Shown: positions 1 to 8,865 of the stretch, piece after piece
Position numbering within the stretch: position 1 is the first letter of the stretch
Layout: each line of letters begins with the position of its first letter
NCBI RefSeq assembly: GCF_029963765.1
Contig: NZ_JALBYU010000012.1
Span: 62,001 to 126,000, forward strand
Source of the DNA: Pseudomonas sp. UYIF39
Lineage (GTDB): Bacteria; Pseudomonadota; Gammaproteobacteria; Pseudomonadales; Pseudomonadaceae
Direction: 5' to 3'
DNA length: 64,000 bases
Position numbers and translations under genes: made by a program
Notes under the pieces: generated by a model
What the model was told of the DNA's origin: nothing
The model's input: only the letters and a program-made list of their open reading frames with translations
Database searches by the model: none

Positions 1-1
1 G

Positions 2-661
2 TCGGTGGAAACCCTGCTCAACGCCAACGTCGATTTCTTCTTCGCCGGCTGGGATTACGGCATGCGCGTGGGCGGTGACCTGACACCGCAAACGTTGCAG
101 CCGCTGGGCATCAATGTCTACGAGCTGACCGAGTCCTGCGCGTTCGTGATGAAGCGTCCGCCGGCCAGCCTGGAAGACACCTACAACGACCTGCACAACC
201 TCGGCAAAATCTTTGACGTGCAGGATCGAGCCAACGCCTTGATCACCCAGATGCAGGCGCAAGTCGCCGAAGTGCGCAAGAATCTGCCGGCAGACAAACC
301 TCGCGTCTTCCTCTATGACAGCGGTGAAGACCGCGCCATGACTTCCGGTCGCCTCGGTATGCCGCAAGCGCTGATCGATGCCGCTGGCGGGCGCAACATT
401 CTGGATGACGTCGAGGCGAGTTGGACCCGGGTCAACTGGGAGAACGTCGTCGAGCGTAATCCTCAGGTGATCGTCATCGTCGATTACGGCGAAGTCACTG
501 CCGAACAGAAGGAGCAATTCCTGCTCAACAACAAGGCGCTGCAATCGGTGGACGCGATCAAGAATCAGCGCTTCATCGTGATTCCGTATGTGCAGGCCAC
601 GCCGGGGATCGACAACGTGCTGGCGGTTGAAACCCTGGCCAAGGGTTTCCACGGCGAATGA
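2..661 (+). CDS. Periplasmic substrate-binding protein of an iron-chelate/cobalamin-type ABC importer (5' partial)
   Basis: The reading frame runs in from the left edge, so the N-terminus and signal peptide are missing. The 218 or so visible residues look like the second lobe of a class III periplasmic binding protein (FepB/BtuF/FecB group): a long linking helix region (LEDTYNDLHNLGKIF), then an alpha/beta lobe with a VFLYDSGED strand and a VERNPQVIVIVDYGE segment typical of this family. Its TGA overlaps the ATG of the FecCD permease by four bases, which indicates a translationally coupled importer. The ATPase is not in the window and is presumably upstream. The ligand (ferric siderophore, haem or cobalamin) cannot be decided from this fragment. 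Confidence 0.85.
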   Translation, partial: SVETLLNANVDFFFAGWDYGMRVGGDLTPQTLQPLGINVYELTESCAFVMKRPPASLEDTYNDLHNLGKIFDVQDRANALITQMQAQVAEVRKNLPADKPRVFLYDSGEDRAMTSGRLGMPQALIDAAGGRNILDDVEASWTRVNWENVVERNPQVIVIVDYGEVTAEQKEQFLLNNKALQSVDAIKNQRFIVIPYVQATPGIDNVLAVETLAKGFHGE

Positions 662-1677
662 TCAATCGTCGCTACGCCTTGTTGCTGGTGGCCCTCGGCG
701 CGTTGCTGCTGGTGTCGTGCGTGGTGTCGCTGGGCTTTGGCCCGGCGCGGGTGCCGGTGGATGTGGTGTGGCGGATTCTGTTGCACAAGATTTTCGGTTT
801 CGGCGTGCCGGACTGGGCCGCTGGGCAGGAACACATCGTCTGGCTGATTCGCGTGCCTCGCATGCTGTTGGGTGCGTTGGTCGGCGCCGGGCTCGCGCTG
901 ATCGGTGCAGTGCTGCAAGCGGTGACGCGCAATCCATTGGCCGACCCGCATTTGCTCGGGGTCACCTCCGGCGCCACCCTCGGTGCCGTGATCGTGGTGC
1001 TGCATGTCGGTGAAATTGTCGGCCTGCTGACCTTGCCGATCGCGGCGTTTATCGGCGCGTTGCTGAGCATGTTGATCGTGCTGATGATCGCCAACCGCAA
1101 CGGGCGGCTGGACAGTGATCGGCTGCTGCTGTGTGGCGTGGCGGTGTCCTTCGTGATGATGGCGATTGCCAATCTGCTGCTGTTTCTTGGCGATCACCGC
1201 GCGAATTCGGCGGTGATGTTCTGGATGCTCGGTGGGCTCGGGTTGGCGCGTTGGGAGTTACTCGCGGTACCGGCGGCCAGCGTGTTGCTCGGGTTGGTGT
1301 TGTTGCTGGGAATGGCGCGACCGTTGAATGCGTTGATGACGGGCGAACAGACGGCGGTGACCCTCGGGCTCAATGCGCGCACCGTGCGATTGCGGGTGTT
1401 TTTGATTGCTTCGCTGATGACTGGGGTGCTGGTGTCGATCAGCGGGTCTATCGGGTTTGTCGGGCTGATGGTGCCGCACATTGCGCGCCGGTTGGTTGGG
1501 GCTGAACACCGTCGCTTGCTACCGGTGTGCGTGTTGTTGGGCAGCATCTTTCTCGTCTGGGTCGACGTCGCCGCCCGCACCCTGATCGCCCCCGAAGACT
1601 TGCCCATCGGCGTCGCCACCGCCGCCATCGGAGGTCTGTTCTTCATCGGCCTCATGCGCCGACGCTCCCACATTTGA
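658..1677 (+). CDS. FecCD-family ABC transporter permease
   Basis: A 339-residue integral membrane protein of the FecCD/BtuC family, whose members normally have about ten membrane helices and form a homodimeric channel for siderophores, haem or vitamin B12. Family signatures are visible: the segment RNPLADPHLLGVTSGA (about residues 91-106), the coupling region GLNARTVRLRVF near residue 237, and GSIGFVGLMVPHIARRLVG near residue 265. The ATG lies inside the stop of the preceding binding-protein gene (ATGA), so the two are an operon. No ATPase follows; the next gene is urtA after a 204-bp gap that contains its own promoter. Confidence 0.9.
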   Translation: MINRRYALLLVALGALLLVSCVVSLGFGPARVPVDVVWRILLHKIFGFGVPDWAAGQEHIVWLIRVPRMLLGALVGAGLALIGAVLQAVTRNPLADPHLLGVTSGATLGAVIVVLHVGEIVGLLTLPIAAFIGALLSMLIVLMIANRNGRLDSDRLLLCGVAVSFVMMAIANLLLFLGDHRANSAVMFWMLGGLGLARWELLAVPAASVLLGLVLLLGMARPLNALMTGEQTAVTLGLNARTVRLRVFLIASLMTGVLVSISGSIGFVGLMVPHIARRLVGAEHRRLLPVCVLLGSIFLVWVDVAARTLIAPEDLPIGVATAAIGGLFFIGLMRRRSHI

Positions 1678-1702
1678 TCTATTGTGCCCGCCCCAATGTG
1701 GC

Positions 1703-1746
1703 GCACCACTTCGCACCAACGCGCCAGGCGCGATCCTTCATGGTGC
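1703..1746 (+). promoter_or_regulatory. Candidate NtrC half-sites upstream of urtA
   Basis: Two GCACCA half-sites (1703-1708 and 1713-1718) and one TGGTGC (1741-1746) lie 80-125 bases upstream of the start expected from the sigma-54 promoter at 1802-1817. The classical NtrC operator is GCAC-N7-GTGC, so these are only half matches, but position and composition fit an enhancer. The ureE promoter has similar half-sites at 31438-31464. Confidence 0.4.
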
Positions 1747-1801
1747 GTCGCTCAAACCGCGCAACCGCTCTAATACGACATTTCCCTGCCTTTTGCCGAC
1801 C

Positions 1802-1817
1802 AGGCACAGCCCTTGCT
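1802..1817 (+). promoter_or_regulatory. Sigma-54 (RpoN) promoter of the urt operon
   Basis: The sequence AGGCACAGCCCTTGCT has the invariant GG (1803-1804), ten bases, then GC (1815-1816), close to the TGGCACG-N4-TTGCW consensus. Transcription would start near 1828, about 54 bases before the urtA ATG. This is what is expected for a nitrogen-limited, NtrC-activated urea uptake operon. Confidence 0.75.
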
Positions 1818-1881
1818 AAAGACCCTTCAGTAGTCCGCATCTGCCAACCAAGAAAATTCATAAGTTCATGGAGATCGCACA

Positions 1882-3147
1882 ATGAAGCGTCGCAGCTTGA
1901 TCAAGGCTTTCACACTATCGGCAAGCATTGCCGCGATGGGCATGACCTGGAGCATCCAGGCCGCCGAGACCATCAAGGTCGGTATTCTGCATTCGTTGTC
2001 CGGGACCATGGCGATCTCCGAAACGTCGCTCAAAGACATGGCGCTGATGACCATCGACGAGATCAACGCCAAGGGCGGCGTGAACGGCAAGATGCTCGAA
2101 CCTGTGGTCGTGGACCCGGCGTCGAACTGGCCACTGTTTGCTGAAAAGGGTCGTCAGTTGCTGACTCAGGACAAGGTGGCGGTGGTGTTCGGTTGCTGGA
2201 CGTCGGTGTCGCGTAAGTCGGTATTGCCGGTGTTCGAAGAGCTCAACGGTCTGCTGTTCTACCCGGTGCAATACGAAGGCGAAGAGATGTCGCCGAACGT
2301 GTTCTACACCGGTGCTGCGCCGAACCAACAGGCGATCCCGGCGGTGGAATACCTGATGAGCGAAGAAGGCGGCAGCGCCAAGCGTTACTTCCTGTTGGGC
2401 ACCGACTACGTCTACCCGCGCACCACCAACAAAATCCTGCGCTCGTTCCTGCACTCCAAAGGTGTGGCGGACAAGGACATCGAAGAGGTCTACACCCCGT
2501 TCGGCCACGCCGATTACCAGACCATCGTGGCCAACATCAAAAAATTCTCGGCCGGTGGCAAGACCGCGGTCATCTCCACCGTCAACGGCGACTCCAACGT
2601 GCCGTTCTATAAAGAGCTGGCCAACCAGGGCCTGAAAGCCACCGACGTTCCGGTCGTGGCGTTCTCGGTGGGAGAAGAAGAACTGCGCGGCATCGACACC
2701 AAGCCACTGGTGGGCAACCTCGCGGCATGGAACTACTTTGAATCGGTCGAGAATCCGGCGAACAAGAAATTCGTCGCCGACTGGAAAGCCTACGCCAAGA
2801 AACACAACTTGCCTGGCGCCGACAAAGCAGTGACCAACGACCCGATGGAAGCCACCTACGTGGGCATCCACATGTGGGCGCAAGCGGCTGAAAAAGCCAA
2901 GTCCACTGACGTCGACAAAGTCCGCGAAGCCCTCGCTGGCCAGACCTTTGCAGCGCCGTCCGGGTACACGCTGACCATGGACAAGACCAACCACCACCTG
3001 CACAAACCGGTGATGATCGGCGAGATTCAGGCGGACGGTCAGTTCAATGTGGTGTGGCAGACCGAAGGGCCGATCCGTGCCGAACCGTGGAGCCCGTTCA
3101 TCTCGGGGAACGACAAGAAGCCGGATTATGCGGTGAAGAGCAACTAA
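1882..3147 (+). CDS. urtA: Urea ABC transporter, substrate-binding protein UrtA
   Basis: A 421-residue periplasmic binding protein of the LivK/AmiC class that captures urea for import. The N-terminus (MKRRSLIKAFTLSASIAAMG) has twin-arginine-like and hydrophobic signal features, with cleavage probably after IQAAE around residue 28. The body starts with KVGILHSLSGTMAISE and contains VFGCWTSVSRKSVLPVFE and LLFYPVQYEGEEMSPNVFY, which are characteristic of UrtA/FmdD. The ATG follows TTCATGGAGATCGCACA, which supplies a GGAG ribosome-binding site. It is the first gene after the sigma-54 promoter, followed by urtBCDE, and a REP pair separates it from urtB, which may give the abundant binding protein its own stable mRNA end. 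Confidence 0.95.
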   Translation: MKRRSLIKAFTLSASIAAMGMTWSIQAAETIKVGILHSLSGTMAISETSLKDMALMTIDEINAKGGVNGKMLEPVVVDPASNWPLFAEKGRQLLTQDKVAVVFGCWTSVSRKSVLPVFEELNGLLFYPVQYEGEEMSPNVFYTGAAPNQQAIPAVEYLMSEEGGSAKRYFLLGTDYVYPRTTNKILRSFLHSKGVADKDIEEVYTPFGHADYQTIVANIKKFSAGGKTAVISTVNGDSNVPFYKELANQGLKATDVPVVAFSVGEEELRGIDTKPLVGNLAAWNYFESVENPANKKFVADWKAYAKKHNLPGADKAVTNDPMEATYVGIHMWAQAAEKAKSTDVDKVREALAGQTFAAPSGYTLTMDKTNHHLHKPVMIGEIQADGQFNVVWQTEGPIRAEPWSPFISGNDKKPDYAVKSN

Positions 3148-3197
3148 GCCACTGGATGTCGGGTCTGTGCATGAAGCTTGAGCCCGACGCAATCCCC

Positions 3198-3287
3198 TGT
3201 AGGAGTGAGCCTGCTCGCGATAGCGGTGGGTCAGACAACATATTTGCTGATTGATAGACCGCTATCGCGAGCAGGCTCACTCCTACA
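3198..3287. repeat. REP inverted pair between urtA and urtB
   Basis: Two perfect 30-base arms (3198-3227 and 3258-3287) in inverted orientation, core GAGTGAGCCTGCTCGCGATAG, separated by 30 bases. This is a typical Pseudomonas BIME/REP doublet. In RNA it folds into a long hairpin that could protect the urtA message or weaken read-through into urtB. Confidence 0.9.
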
Positions 3288-3311
3288 ATTAGTCCGCGCA
3301 AGGCCATACAT

Positions 3312-4814
3312 ATGCCCGCTGCCTTTTACCGCTTCATCCTTGCTCTCGCGCTGTTATTACCGATGGCCGTACAGGCCGGCGACGCCGAAGACTTCGTCGC
3401 GGCCAACCCCGTGCAGCAAGCCAAGCTTCTGGAAGGCTGGGCTGCGCAGCCCGATCCGGCCCGTATCGAGCTGATCAACGCCCTGCAACAAGGCGAGCTG
3501 ACCGTCGACGGCCAACCGAAAACCCTGCGCCTGAACAACCGCCTGCGGGGTCTGATCGACACCGCTATGGCCAGCCACCAATTGCTCGCCACTGACGCCA
3601 AAACCCGTCTGACCGCCGCGCAGCAATTGCAGAAAAGCGCCAAACCGGCACAGTTGAAATTTCTCGACCAGCAACTGGCTGGCGAAAAAGACGAAACCGT
3701 TCACGCCGCCCTGAGCCTGGCCTTGGCTAATCTGCAACTGGTGGACACCGACCCGGCCGTGCGCCTTGCCGCTGTGCGTCTGCTCGGTGAAACCGGTGAC
3801 CCACTGGCTCGCACCCGCCTCGAAAGCCTGCTGCAACCTGGTGTCGAAGCCGACGCCGGCGTACGCACCGCTGCCGAAACCAGCCTCGCTCAGGTCAAAC
3901 GCAAATTGCTGATCGGCGAGATCCTCGGCCAAGCCTTCAGCGGCATGTCCCTCGGTTCGATCCTGTTGCTTGCCGCACTCGGTCTGGCGATCACCTTCGG
4001 CCTGCTCGGCGTGATCAACATGGCCCACGGCGAGATGCTGATGCTCGGCGCGTACTCGACGTACGTGGTGCAGCTGATGTTCCAGCGCTTCGCCCCGCAA
4101 GCCATCGAGTTCTACCCGCTGATCGCGTTGCCGGTGGCGTTTTTCGTCACCGCCGCCATCGGTATGGCGCTGGAGCGCACGGTGATTCGCCACCTCTATG
4201 GCCGTCCATTGGAAACCCTGCTCGCCACGTGGGGCATCAGCCTGATGCTGATTCAACTGGTGCGATTGGTGTTCGGTGCGCAGAACGTCGAAGTGGCCAA
4301 CCCGGCGTGGCTATCGGGCGGGATTCAAGTGCTGCCGAATCTGGTGCTGCCGTACAACCGCATCGTCATCATTGCCTTCGCGCTGTTTGTGGTGGTGCTC
4401 ACCTGGTTGCTGCTGAACAAGACGCGCCTCGGTTTGAACGTGCGCGCCGTCACCCAGAACCGCAACATGGCCGCCTGCTGCGGCGTACCCACCGGGCGTG
4501 TCGACATGCTCGCCTTCGGCCTCGGCTCAGGCATCGCTGGCCTTGGTGGCGTAGCCCTCAGCCAGATCGGCAACGTCGGCCCGGACCTCGGCCAGAGCTA
4601 CATCATCGACTCGTTCCTGGTGGTGGTGCTCGGTGGCGTCGGCCAATTGGCCGGTAGCGTGCTGGCCGCGTTCGGCCTCGGCATCGCCAACAAAATTCTC
4701 GAACCGCAAATCGGTGCCGTACTCGGCAAGATCCTGATCCTCGCGCTGATCATTCTGTTCATCCAGAAACGTCCGCAAGGCCTCTTCGCACTGAAAGGAC
4801 GGGTGATCGACTGA
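3312..4814 (+). CDS. urtB: Urea ABC transporter permease UrtB
   Basis: A 500-residue protein: a signal peptide (to about residue 22, VQAGDAEDF), a helical periplasmic N-terminal extension of about 180 residues with alanine/leucine-rich repeat-like helices, then a LivH-type permease from about residue 205 (GMSLGSILLLAALGLAITFGL; INMAHGEMLMLGAY). The long N-terminal extension is usual for proteobacterial UrtB and absent from LivH. The coupling loop region (NRNMAACCGV, GLGSGIAGLGGVAL) is recognisable. It pairs with UrtC in the membrane. The stop overlaps the urtC ATG by one base (TGATG). Confidence 0.95.
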   Translation: MPAAFYRFILALALLLPMAVQAGDAEDFVAANPVQQAKLLEGWAAQPDPARIELINALQQGELTVDGQPKTLRLNNRLRGLIDTAMASHQLLATDAKTRLTAAQQLQKSAKPAQLKFLDQQLAGEKDETVHAALSLALANLQLVDTDPAVRLAAVRLLGETGDPLARTRLESLLQPGVEADAGVRTAAETSLAQVKRKLLIGEILGQAFSGMSLGSILLLAALGLAITFGLLGVINMAHGEMLMLGAYSTYVVQLMFQRFAPQAIEFYPLIALPVAFFVTAAIGMALERTVIRHLYGRPLETLLATWGISLMLIQLVRLVFGAQNVEVANPAWLSGGIQVLPNLVLPYNRIVIIAFALFVVVLTWLLLNKTRLGLNVRAVTQNRNMAACCGVPTGRVDMLAFGLGSGIAGLGGVALSQIGNVGPDLGQSYIIDSFLVVVLGGVGQLAGSVLAAFGLGIANKILEPQIGAVLGKILILALIILFIQKRPQGLFALKGRVID

Positions 4815-5893
4815 TGAACCAGCCCCTGATGCTCACGGCCACGCAAAAGGCCGGCCCCAAAGTCACGATCGCCGTCGGCGCGGTGATCCTCCTTCTGCTG
4901 CTGGCGTTGCCGTTGCTGTCGTTGTTGTCGCCGGACAGCACGTTTCACGTCTCGGCTTACACGTTGACGCTGGTGGGCAAAATTCTTTGCTACGCCATCG
5001 TCGCCCTGGCGCTGGATCTGGTCTGGGGCTACGCAGGTTTATTGTCCCTCGGTCACGGGCTGTTCTTCGCCCTCGGCGGTTATGCGATGGGCATGTACCT
5101 GATGCGCCAAGCCTCGGGCGATGGCTTGCCAGCGTTCATGACCTTTCTGTCGTGGACCGAATTACCGTGGTACTGGACCGGCACCAGCAGCTTTCTCTGG
5201 TCGATGTGTCTGGTGGTGCTGGCGCCGGGGTTGCTGGCGCTGGTGTTCGGCTTCTTCGCCTTCCGCTCGCGGATCAAGGGCGTGTATTTCTCGATCATGA
5301 CCCAGGCCCTGACCTTCGCCGGGATGCTGCTGTTCTTCCGCAACGAAACCGGGTTTGGCGGCAACAACGGCTTTACCAACTTCCGCACTATTCTCGGCTT
5401 TGGCATCACCGAACCGGGGACTCGCGCGGTGTTGTTTTTTGCCACGGTGGTGTTGCTGGTGGTGAGCCTGTTTATCGGCTGGCGTCTGGCGCGAAGCAAG
5501 TTCGGCCGGGTGTTGACCGCCCTGCGGGACGCGGAAAACCGCCTGATGTTCTGCGGTTACGATCCGCGCGGTTTCAAGCTGTTCGTCTGGGTGTTGAGCG
5601 CGGTGTTGTGCGGTCTGGCCGGTGCGCTGTACGTGCCGCAAGTCGGGATTATCAACCCGAGTGAAATGTCGCCGACCAACTCGATTGAAGCCGCAGTTTG
5701 GGTGGCGCTGGGTGGTCGCGGCACGCTGATCGGCCCGCTGCTCGGCGCCGGTGTGGTCAACGGCATGAAGAGCTGGTTCACCGTGGCCTTCCCGGAATAC
5801 TGGCTGTTCTTCCTCGGCGCGTTGTTCATCGTCGTGACCTTGTACCTGCCCAAAGGCGTGATCGGTCTGCTGAAAAAGAGAGGTGAATCATGA
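4814..5893 (+). CDS. urtC: Urea ABC transporter permease UrtC
   Basis: A 359-residue LivM-type permease. The first membrane helix is at about residues 17-38, and the family motifs LDLVWGYAGLLSLGHGLFFALGGYAMGMY and ENRLMFCGYD near residue 240 (the EAA-like coupling region) are present. It ends with YLPKGVIGLLKKR, the usual LivM/UrtC tail. It forms the urea channel with UrtB. It is coupled to both neighbours: the ATG shares a base with the urtB stop, and its own TGA overlaps the urtD ATG by four bases. Confidence 0.95.
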   Translation: MNQPLMLTATQKAGPKVTIAVGAVILLLLLALPLLSLLSPDSTFHVSAYTLTLVGKILCYAIVALALDLVWGYAGLLSLGHGLFFALGGYAMGMYLMRQASGDGLPAFMTFLSWTELPWYWTGTSSFLWSMCLVVLAPGLLALVFGFFAFRSRIKGVYFSIMTQALTFAGMLLFFRNETGFGGNNGFTNFRTILGFGITEPGTRAVLFFATVVLLVVSLFIGWRLARSKFGRVLTALRDAENRLMFCGYDPRGFKLFVWVLSAVLCGLAGALYVPQVGIINPSEMSPTNSIEAAVWVALGGRGTLIGPLLGAGVVNGMKSWFTVAFPEYWLFFLGALFIVVTLYLPKGVIGLLKKRGES

Positions 5894-6762
5894 GAGTCAC
5901 TGCAACGGCTGAATTCATGCTCGAACCGGCGTTTTTTCCGCCCCTGGAACCGAACAGGGACGCCGGCAGCAGCCGCGACGCTATCGGTCTCGGCCAAGCC
6001 GCTGGCAAAGGCCTGAACACTCGCCACGGCACGATCCTGACCCTGGAAGACATCAGCGTCAGCTTCGATGGTTTCAAGGCGCTGAACGATCTGAATCTGT
6101 ACATCGGCGTTGGCGAACTGCGCTGCATCATCGGCCCCAACGGCGCGGGAAAAACCACGCTGATGGACGTGATCACCGGCAAGACCCGGCCCAGTCACGG
6201 CAAGGCCTGGTTCGGTGAAACCCTCGACCTGACGCAGATGAGCGAAGTGCAAATCGCCCAGGCTGGCATCGGTCGCAAGTTCCAGAAGCCGACAGTGTTC
6301 GAAGCCTTGAGCGTTTTTGAAAACCTGGAACTGGCGCAGAAAACCGACAAATCGGTGTGGGCCAGCCTGCGGGCTCGCCTGAGTGGCGAACAGAAAGATC
6401 GCATCAGCGAAGTGCTGGAGACCATTCGCCTGACCACGTCGGTCAATCGTCCGGCGGGTTTGCTGTCCCACGGTCAGAAGCAGTTTCTGGAAATCGGCAT
6501 GTTGCTGATGCAGGACCCGCAACTGCTGCTGCTCGACGAGCCGGTGGCGGGCATGACCGACGCCGAAACCGAATTCACCGCCGAACTGTTCAAGAGCCTG
6601 GCGGGCAAGCATTCGCTGATGGTGGTGGAACACGACATGGGCTTTGTCGGTTCCATCGCCGACCACGTCACCGTGTTGCACCAGGGCAGCGTGCTGGCCG
6701 AAGGGTCGCTGGAACAGGTGCAGGACAACGAGCGCGTGATCGAGGTGTATCTCGGTCGGTAG
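5890..6762 (+). CDS. urtD: Urea ABC transporter ATP-binding protein UrtD
   Basis: A 290-residue ATPase of the LivG type. About 47 extra residues precede the ABC core, which begins at ILTLEDISVSFDGFKALNDL. The Walker A is GPNGAGKT (about residues 82-89), the signature is LSHGQKQFLEIG instead of the usual LSGGQ, which is normal for UrtD, and the Walker B is LLLLDEPVAGMT. The H-loop is in VVEHDMGFV. It powers urea import with UrtE. The start was kept at the ATG overlapping the urtC stop, although a shorter start would fit the conserved core better. Confidence 0.93.
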   Translation: MRVTATAEFMLEPAFFPPLEPNRDAGSSRDAIGLGQAAGKGLNTRHGTILTLEDISVSFDGFKALNDLNLYIGVGELRCIIGPNGAGKTTLMDVITGKTRPSHGKAWFGETLDLTQMSEVQIAQAGIGRKFQKPTVFEALSVFENLELAQKTDKSVWASLRARLSGEQKDRISEVLETIRLTTSVNRPAGLLSHGQKQFLEIGMLLMQDPQLLLLDEPVAGMTDAETEFTAELFKSLAGKHSLMVVEHDMGFVGSIADHVTVLHQGSVLAEGSLEQVQDNERVIEVYLGR

Positions 6763-6770
6763 CCGCCCTC

Positions 6771-6788
6771 CCTGTAGGAGCGAGCCTG
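6771..6788. repeat. Truncated REP half-element in the urtD-urtE gap
   Basis: CCTGTAGGAGCGAGCCTG matches the left end of the REP arms seen elsewhere, but the inverted partner is missing and the match breaks off into the urtE leader. It appears to be a degenerate REP remnant. Confidence 0.6.
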
Positions 6789-6811
6789 TGTGGAACAGAA
6801 GGAATTTGAGA

Positions 6812-7510
6812 ATGCTGCAAGTCGACAAGCTGCACCAGTATTACGGCGGTAGTCACATCCTGCGGGGCCTGACGTTTGACGTGAAGGTCGGTGAAGTCAC
6901 CTGCCTGCTCGGGCGCAACGGCGTGGGCAAGACCACGCTGCTCAAGTGCCTGATGGGTTTGTTGCCGGCCAAAGAAGGCGCGGTGAACTGGGAAGGCAAA
7001 ACGATCACCGCGTTCAAGCCACACCAGCGGGTTCACGCCGGGATCGCTTACGTGCCTCAGGGGCGGGAAATTTTCGGCCGGCTGACGGTGGAAGAAAACC
7101 TGTTGATGGGCCTGTCGCGATTTCCCGGCGCTGAAGCCAAGGAAGTCCCGGCGTTCATCTACGAGCTGTTTCCGGTGCTACTGCAAATGAAGCAACGTCG
7201 CGGCGGTGACTTGTCCGGTGGACAGCAGCAGCAATTGGCGATCGGCCGAGCGTTGGCCAGCCGTCCACGCCTACTGATTCTCGACGAGCCCACCGAAGGC
7301 ATCCAGCCATCGGTGATCAAGGAAATCGGCGCGGTGATCAAGAAGCTTGCGGCCCGTGGTGATATGGCGATTTTGCTGGTGGAGCAGTTCTACGATTTCG
7401 CCGCCGAACTGGCCGATCAATACCTGGTGATGTCCCGGGGCGAAATCGTGCAACAGGGTCGCGGAGAAAATATGGAAGCCGAGGGTGTTCGCGGCTTGGT
7501 TACGATCTAA
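6812..7510 (+). CDS. urtE: Urea ABC transporter ATP-binding protein UrtE
   Basis: A 232-residue LivF-type ATPase. It starts MLQVDKLHQYYGGSHILRGL; an in-frame GTG 24 bases upstream would add residues with no family match, so the ATG is preferred, preceded by GGAATTTGAGA. The Walker A is GRNGVGKT (about residues 36-43), the signature LSGGQQQQ, the Walker B LLILDEPTEGIQP and the H-loop LLVEQ. It completes the UrtABCDE importer that feeds urease. The stop lies in a small direct duplication of TACGATCTAA just before ureD. Confidence 0.95.
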   Translation: MLQVDKLHQYYGGSHILRGLTFDVKVGEVTCLLGRNGVGKTTLLKCLMGLLPAKEGAVNWEGKTITAFKPHQRVHAGIAYVPQGREIFGRLTVEENLLMGLSRFPGAEAKEVPAFIYELFPVLLQMKQRRGGDLSGGQQQQLAIGRALASRPRLLILDEPTEGIQPSVIKEIGAVIKKLAARGDMAILLVEQFYDFAAELADQYLVMSRGEIVQQGRGENMEAEGVRGLVTI

Positions 7511-7553
7511 GGCTACGATCTAATCTGTAGCGTCCCAACGATAATTAGAAGCC

Positions 7554-8393
7554 ATGAATTTACCTGTTCCCACTGCCCTGTTTACCCCGAGCTGGCACGC
7601 TGAGCTGGAACTCGGCTACGCCCGATTCGGCGACAGTACGCGCCCGGTTCAGCGCCGGCACAAAGGCCCGCTGCGGGTGCAGAAGCACCTGTATGCCGAA
7701 GGGCCGGAAGTTTGCCAGCACATCATCGTGCACCCGCCGGGCGGGATTGCCGGGGGTGATCGGCTGGACATCTCGGCCAGTGTCGGCCCTGATGCCTGGG
7801 CGCAAATTACCAGCCCTGGCGCGGCCAAGTGGTATCGCGCAGCGGGGCCCGCTTATCAGAAGCTCGACTTGAACGTAGCCACCGGCGCGACACTGGAGTG
7901 GCTGCCCCAGGAAACCATTATCTTCAGCGACGCCCAGGCCGAGCTCAGCACTTCAATTGATCTGGAAGGCGATGCGCGGTTGTTTTACTGGGACGTGGTG
8001 GCGTTGGGTCGCCCGGCCAGTGGCGAGCGCTTCGACCTCGGGCATTTTCAGGCGCAGTTGGACATCCGTCGCGACGGCCAGTTGCTCTGGCATGAACGCC
8101 AGCGCATTGTCGGAGGTGATGGTTTGCTTGATTCACCGATTGGACTGGATGGGCAACCGGTGTTTGCGACGTTGTTGGTGACTGGGGACATCGATAGCGC
8201 GTTGCTGGAGCAGTGCCGTTCGTTGACCCATGACGTGCGCGGAGATCTGACCCAGCTGCCGGGGCTTTTAGTCGCACGTTGCCTGGCCAGTGAAGCGCTG
8301 TTGGCCCGAGGCTGGTTGATTGATTTGTGGCGATTATTGCGCCCGACACTATTAGGCCGTGAAGCTCTCCCCCCGCGAATATGGAGCACCTGA
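7554..8393 (+). CDS. ureD: Urease accessory protein UreD
   Basis: A 279-residue UreD (UreH) family protein, the scaffold that binds the urease apoprotein and recruits UreF and UreG for nickel insertion. Recognisable segments are ELELGYARFGDSTRPVQRRHKGPLRVQKHLY at the start, the HPPGGIAGGDRL motif near residue 62, TSPGAAKWYRA, and LEWLPQETIIFSDA. Length is normal. No strong Shine-Dalgarno precedes the ATG, so it may rely on coupling to urtE 43 bases upstream. UreF and UreG are encoded about 24 kb away. Confidence 0.95.
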   Translation: MNLPVPTALFTPSWHAELELGYARFGDSTRPVQRRHKGPLRVQKHLYAEGPEVCQHIIVHPPGGIAGGDRLDISASVGPDAWAQITSPGAAKWYRAAGPAYQKLDLNVATGATLEWLPQETIIFSDAQAELSTSIDLEGDARLFYWDVVALGRPASGERFDLGHFQAQLDIRRDGQLLWHERQRIVGGDGLLDSPIGLDGQPVFATLLVTGDIDSALLEQCRSLTHDVRGDLTQLPGLLVARCLASEALLARGWLIDLWRLLRPTLLGREALPPRIWST

Positions 8394-8401
8394 AATACGA
8401 T

Positions 8402-8499
8402 CCCCTGTAGGAGTGAGCCTGCTCGCGATGGCGTCGGCACATTCAACACATAAGTTGCCTGACACACCGCCATCGCGAGCAGGCTCACTCCTACAGGGG
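8402..8499. repeat. REP inverted pair between ureD and ureA
   Basis: The arms CCCCTGTAGGAGTGAGCC and its complement close the element, giving about 30 matching bases on each side of a 38-base spacer. It is the same subtype (TGTAGGAGTGAGCCTGCTCGCGA) as the urtA-urtB doublet. Confidence 0.9.
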
Positions 8500-8553
8500 G
8501 TTTGTATTTACAGACCCGAAACCCTTTTAATCTGCCCAGATGGATTCCAAACG

Positions 8554-8856
8554 ATGGACCTGACCCCACGCGAGAAAGACAAGCTGTTGATCTTCACCGC
8601 CGGCCTCGTGGCCGAGCGGCGTTTGGCACGCGGCGTGAAACTCAACTATCCGGAAGCCATGGCCTACATTTCCGCAGCGCTGCTCGAAGGCGCGCGCGAC
8701 GGCCGGACCGTGGCCGAGCTGATGCACTTCGGCACCACCCTGCTCAGCCGCGAACAAGTGATGCAAGGCATCCCGGAAATGATCCCGGAGATCCAGGTCG
8801 AAGCGACCTTTCCTGACGGCACCAAACTGGTCACCGTTCACCAACCGATCGCCTGA
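8554..8856 (+). CDS. ureA: Urease gamma subunit UreA
   Basis: A 100-residue protein that matches the urease gamma subunit over its whole length: MDLTPREKDKLLIFTAGLVA, then RGVKLNYPEAMAYISAALLEGARDG and the C-terminal EATFPDGTKLVTVHQPI. It packs with UreB and UreC in the (alpha-beta-gamma)3 enzyme. The internal ATG at 8554 was chosen because the family begins MDLTPRE. Two acetyltransferase genes separate it from ureB, which is unusual outside Pseudomonas. Confidence 0.97.
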   Translation: MDLTPREKDKLLIFTAGLVAERRLARGVKLNYPEAMAYISAALLEGARDGRTVAELMHFGTTLLSREQVMQGIPEMIPEIQVEATFPDGTKLVTVHQPIA

Positions 8857-8865
8857 GGCCGCGTC

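Noticed and set aside
1915..3192. 425-codon open frame on the minus strand over urtA
   Set aside because: Shadow of urtA; histidine/arginine-rich product typical of antisense frames.
6788..6811. Upstream GTG start for urtE
   Set aside because: The extra eight residues have no family counterpart and overlap a REP remnant.
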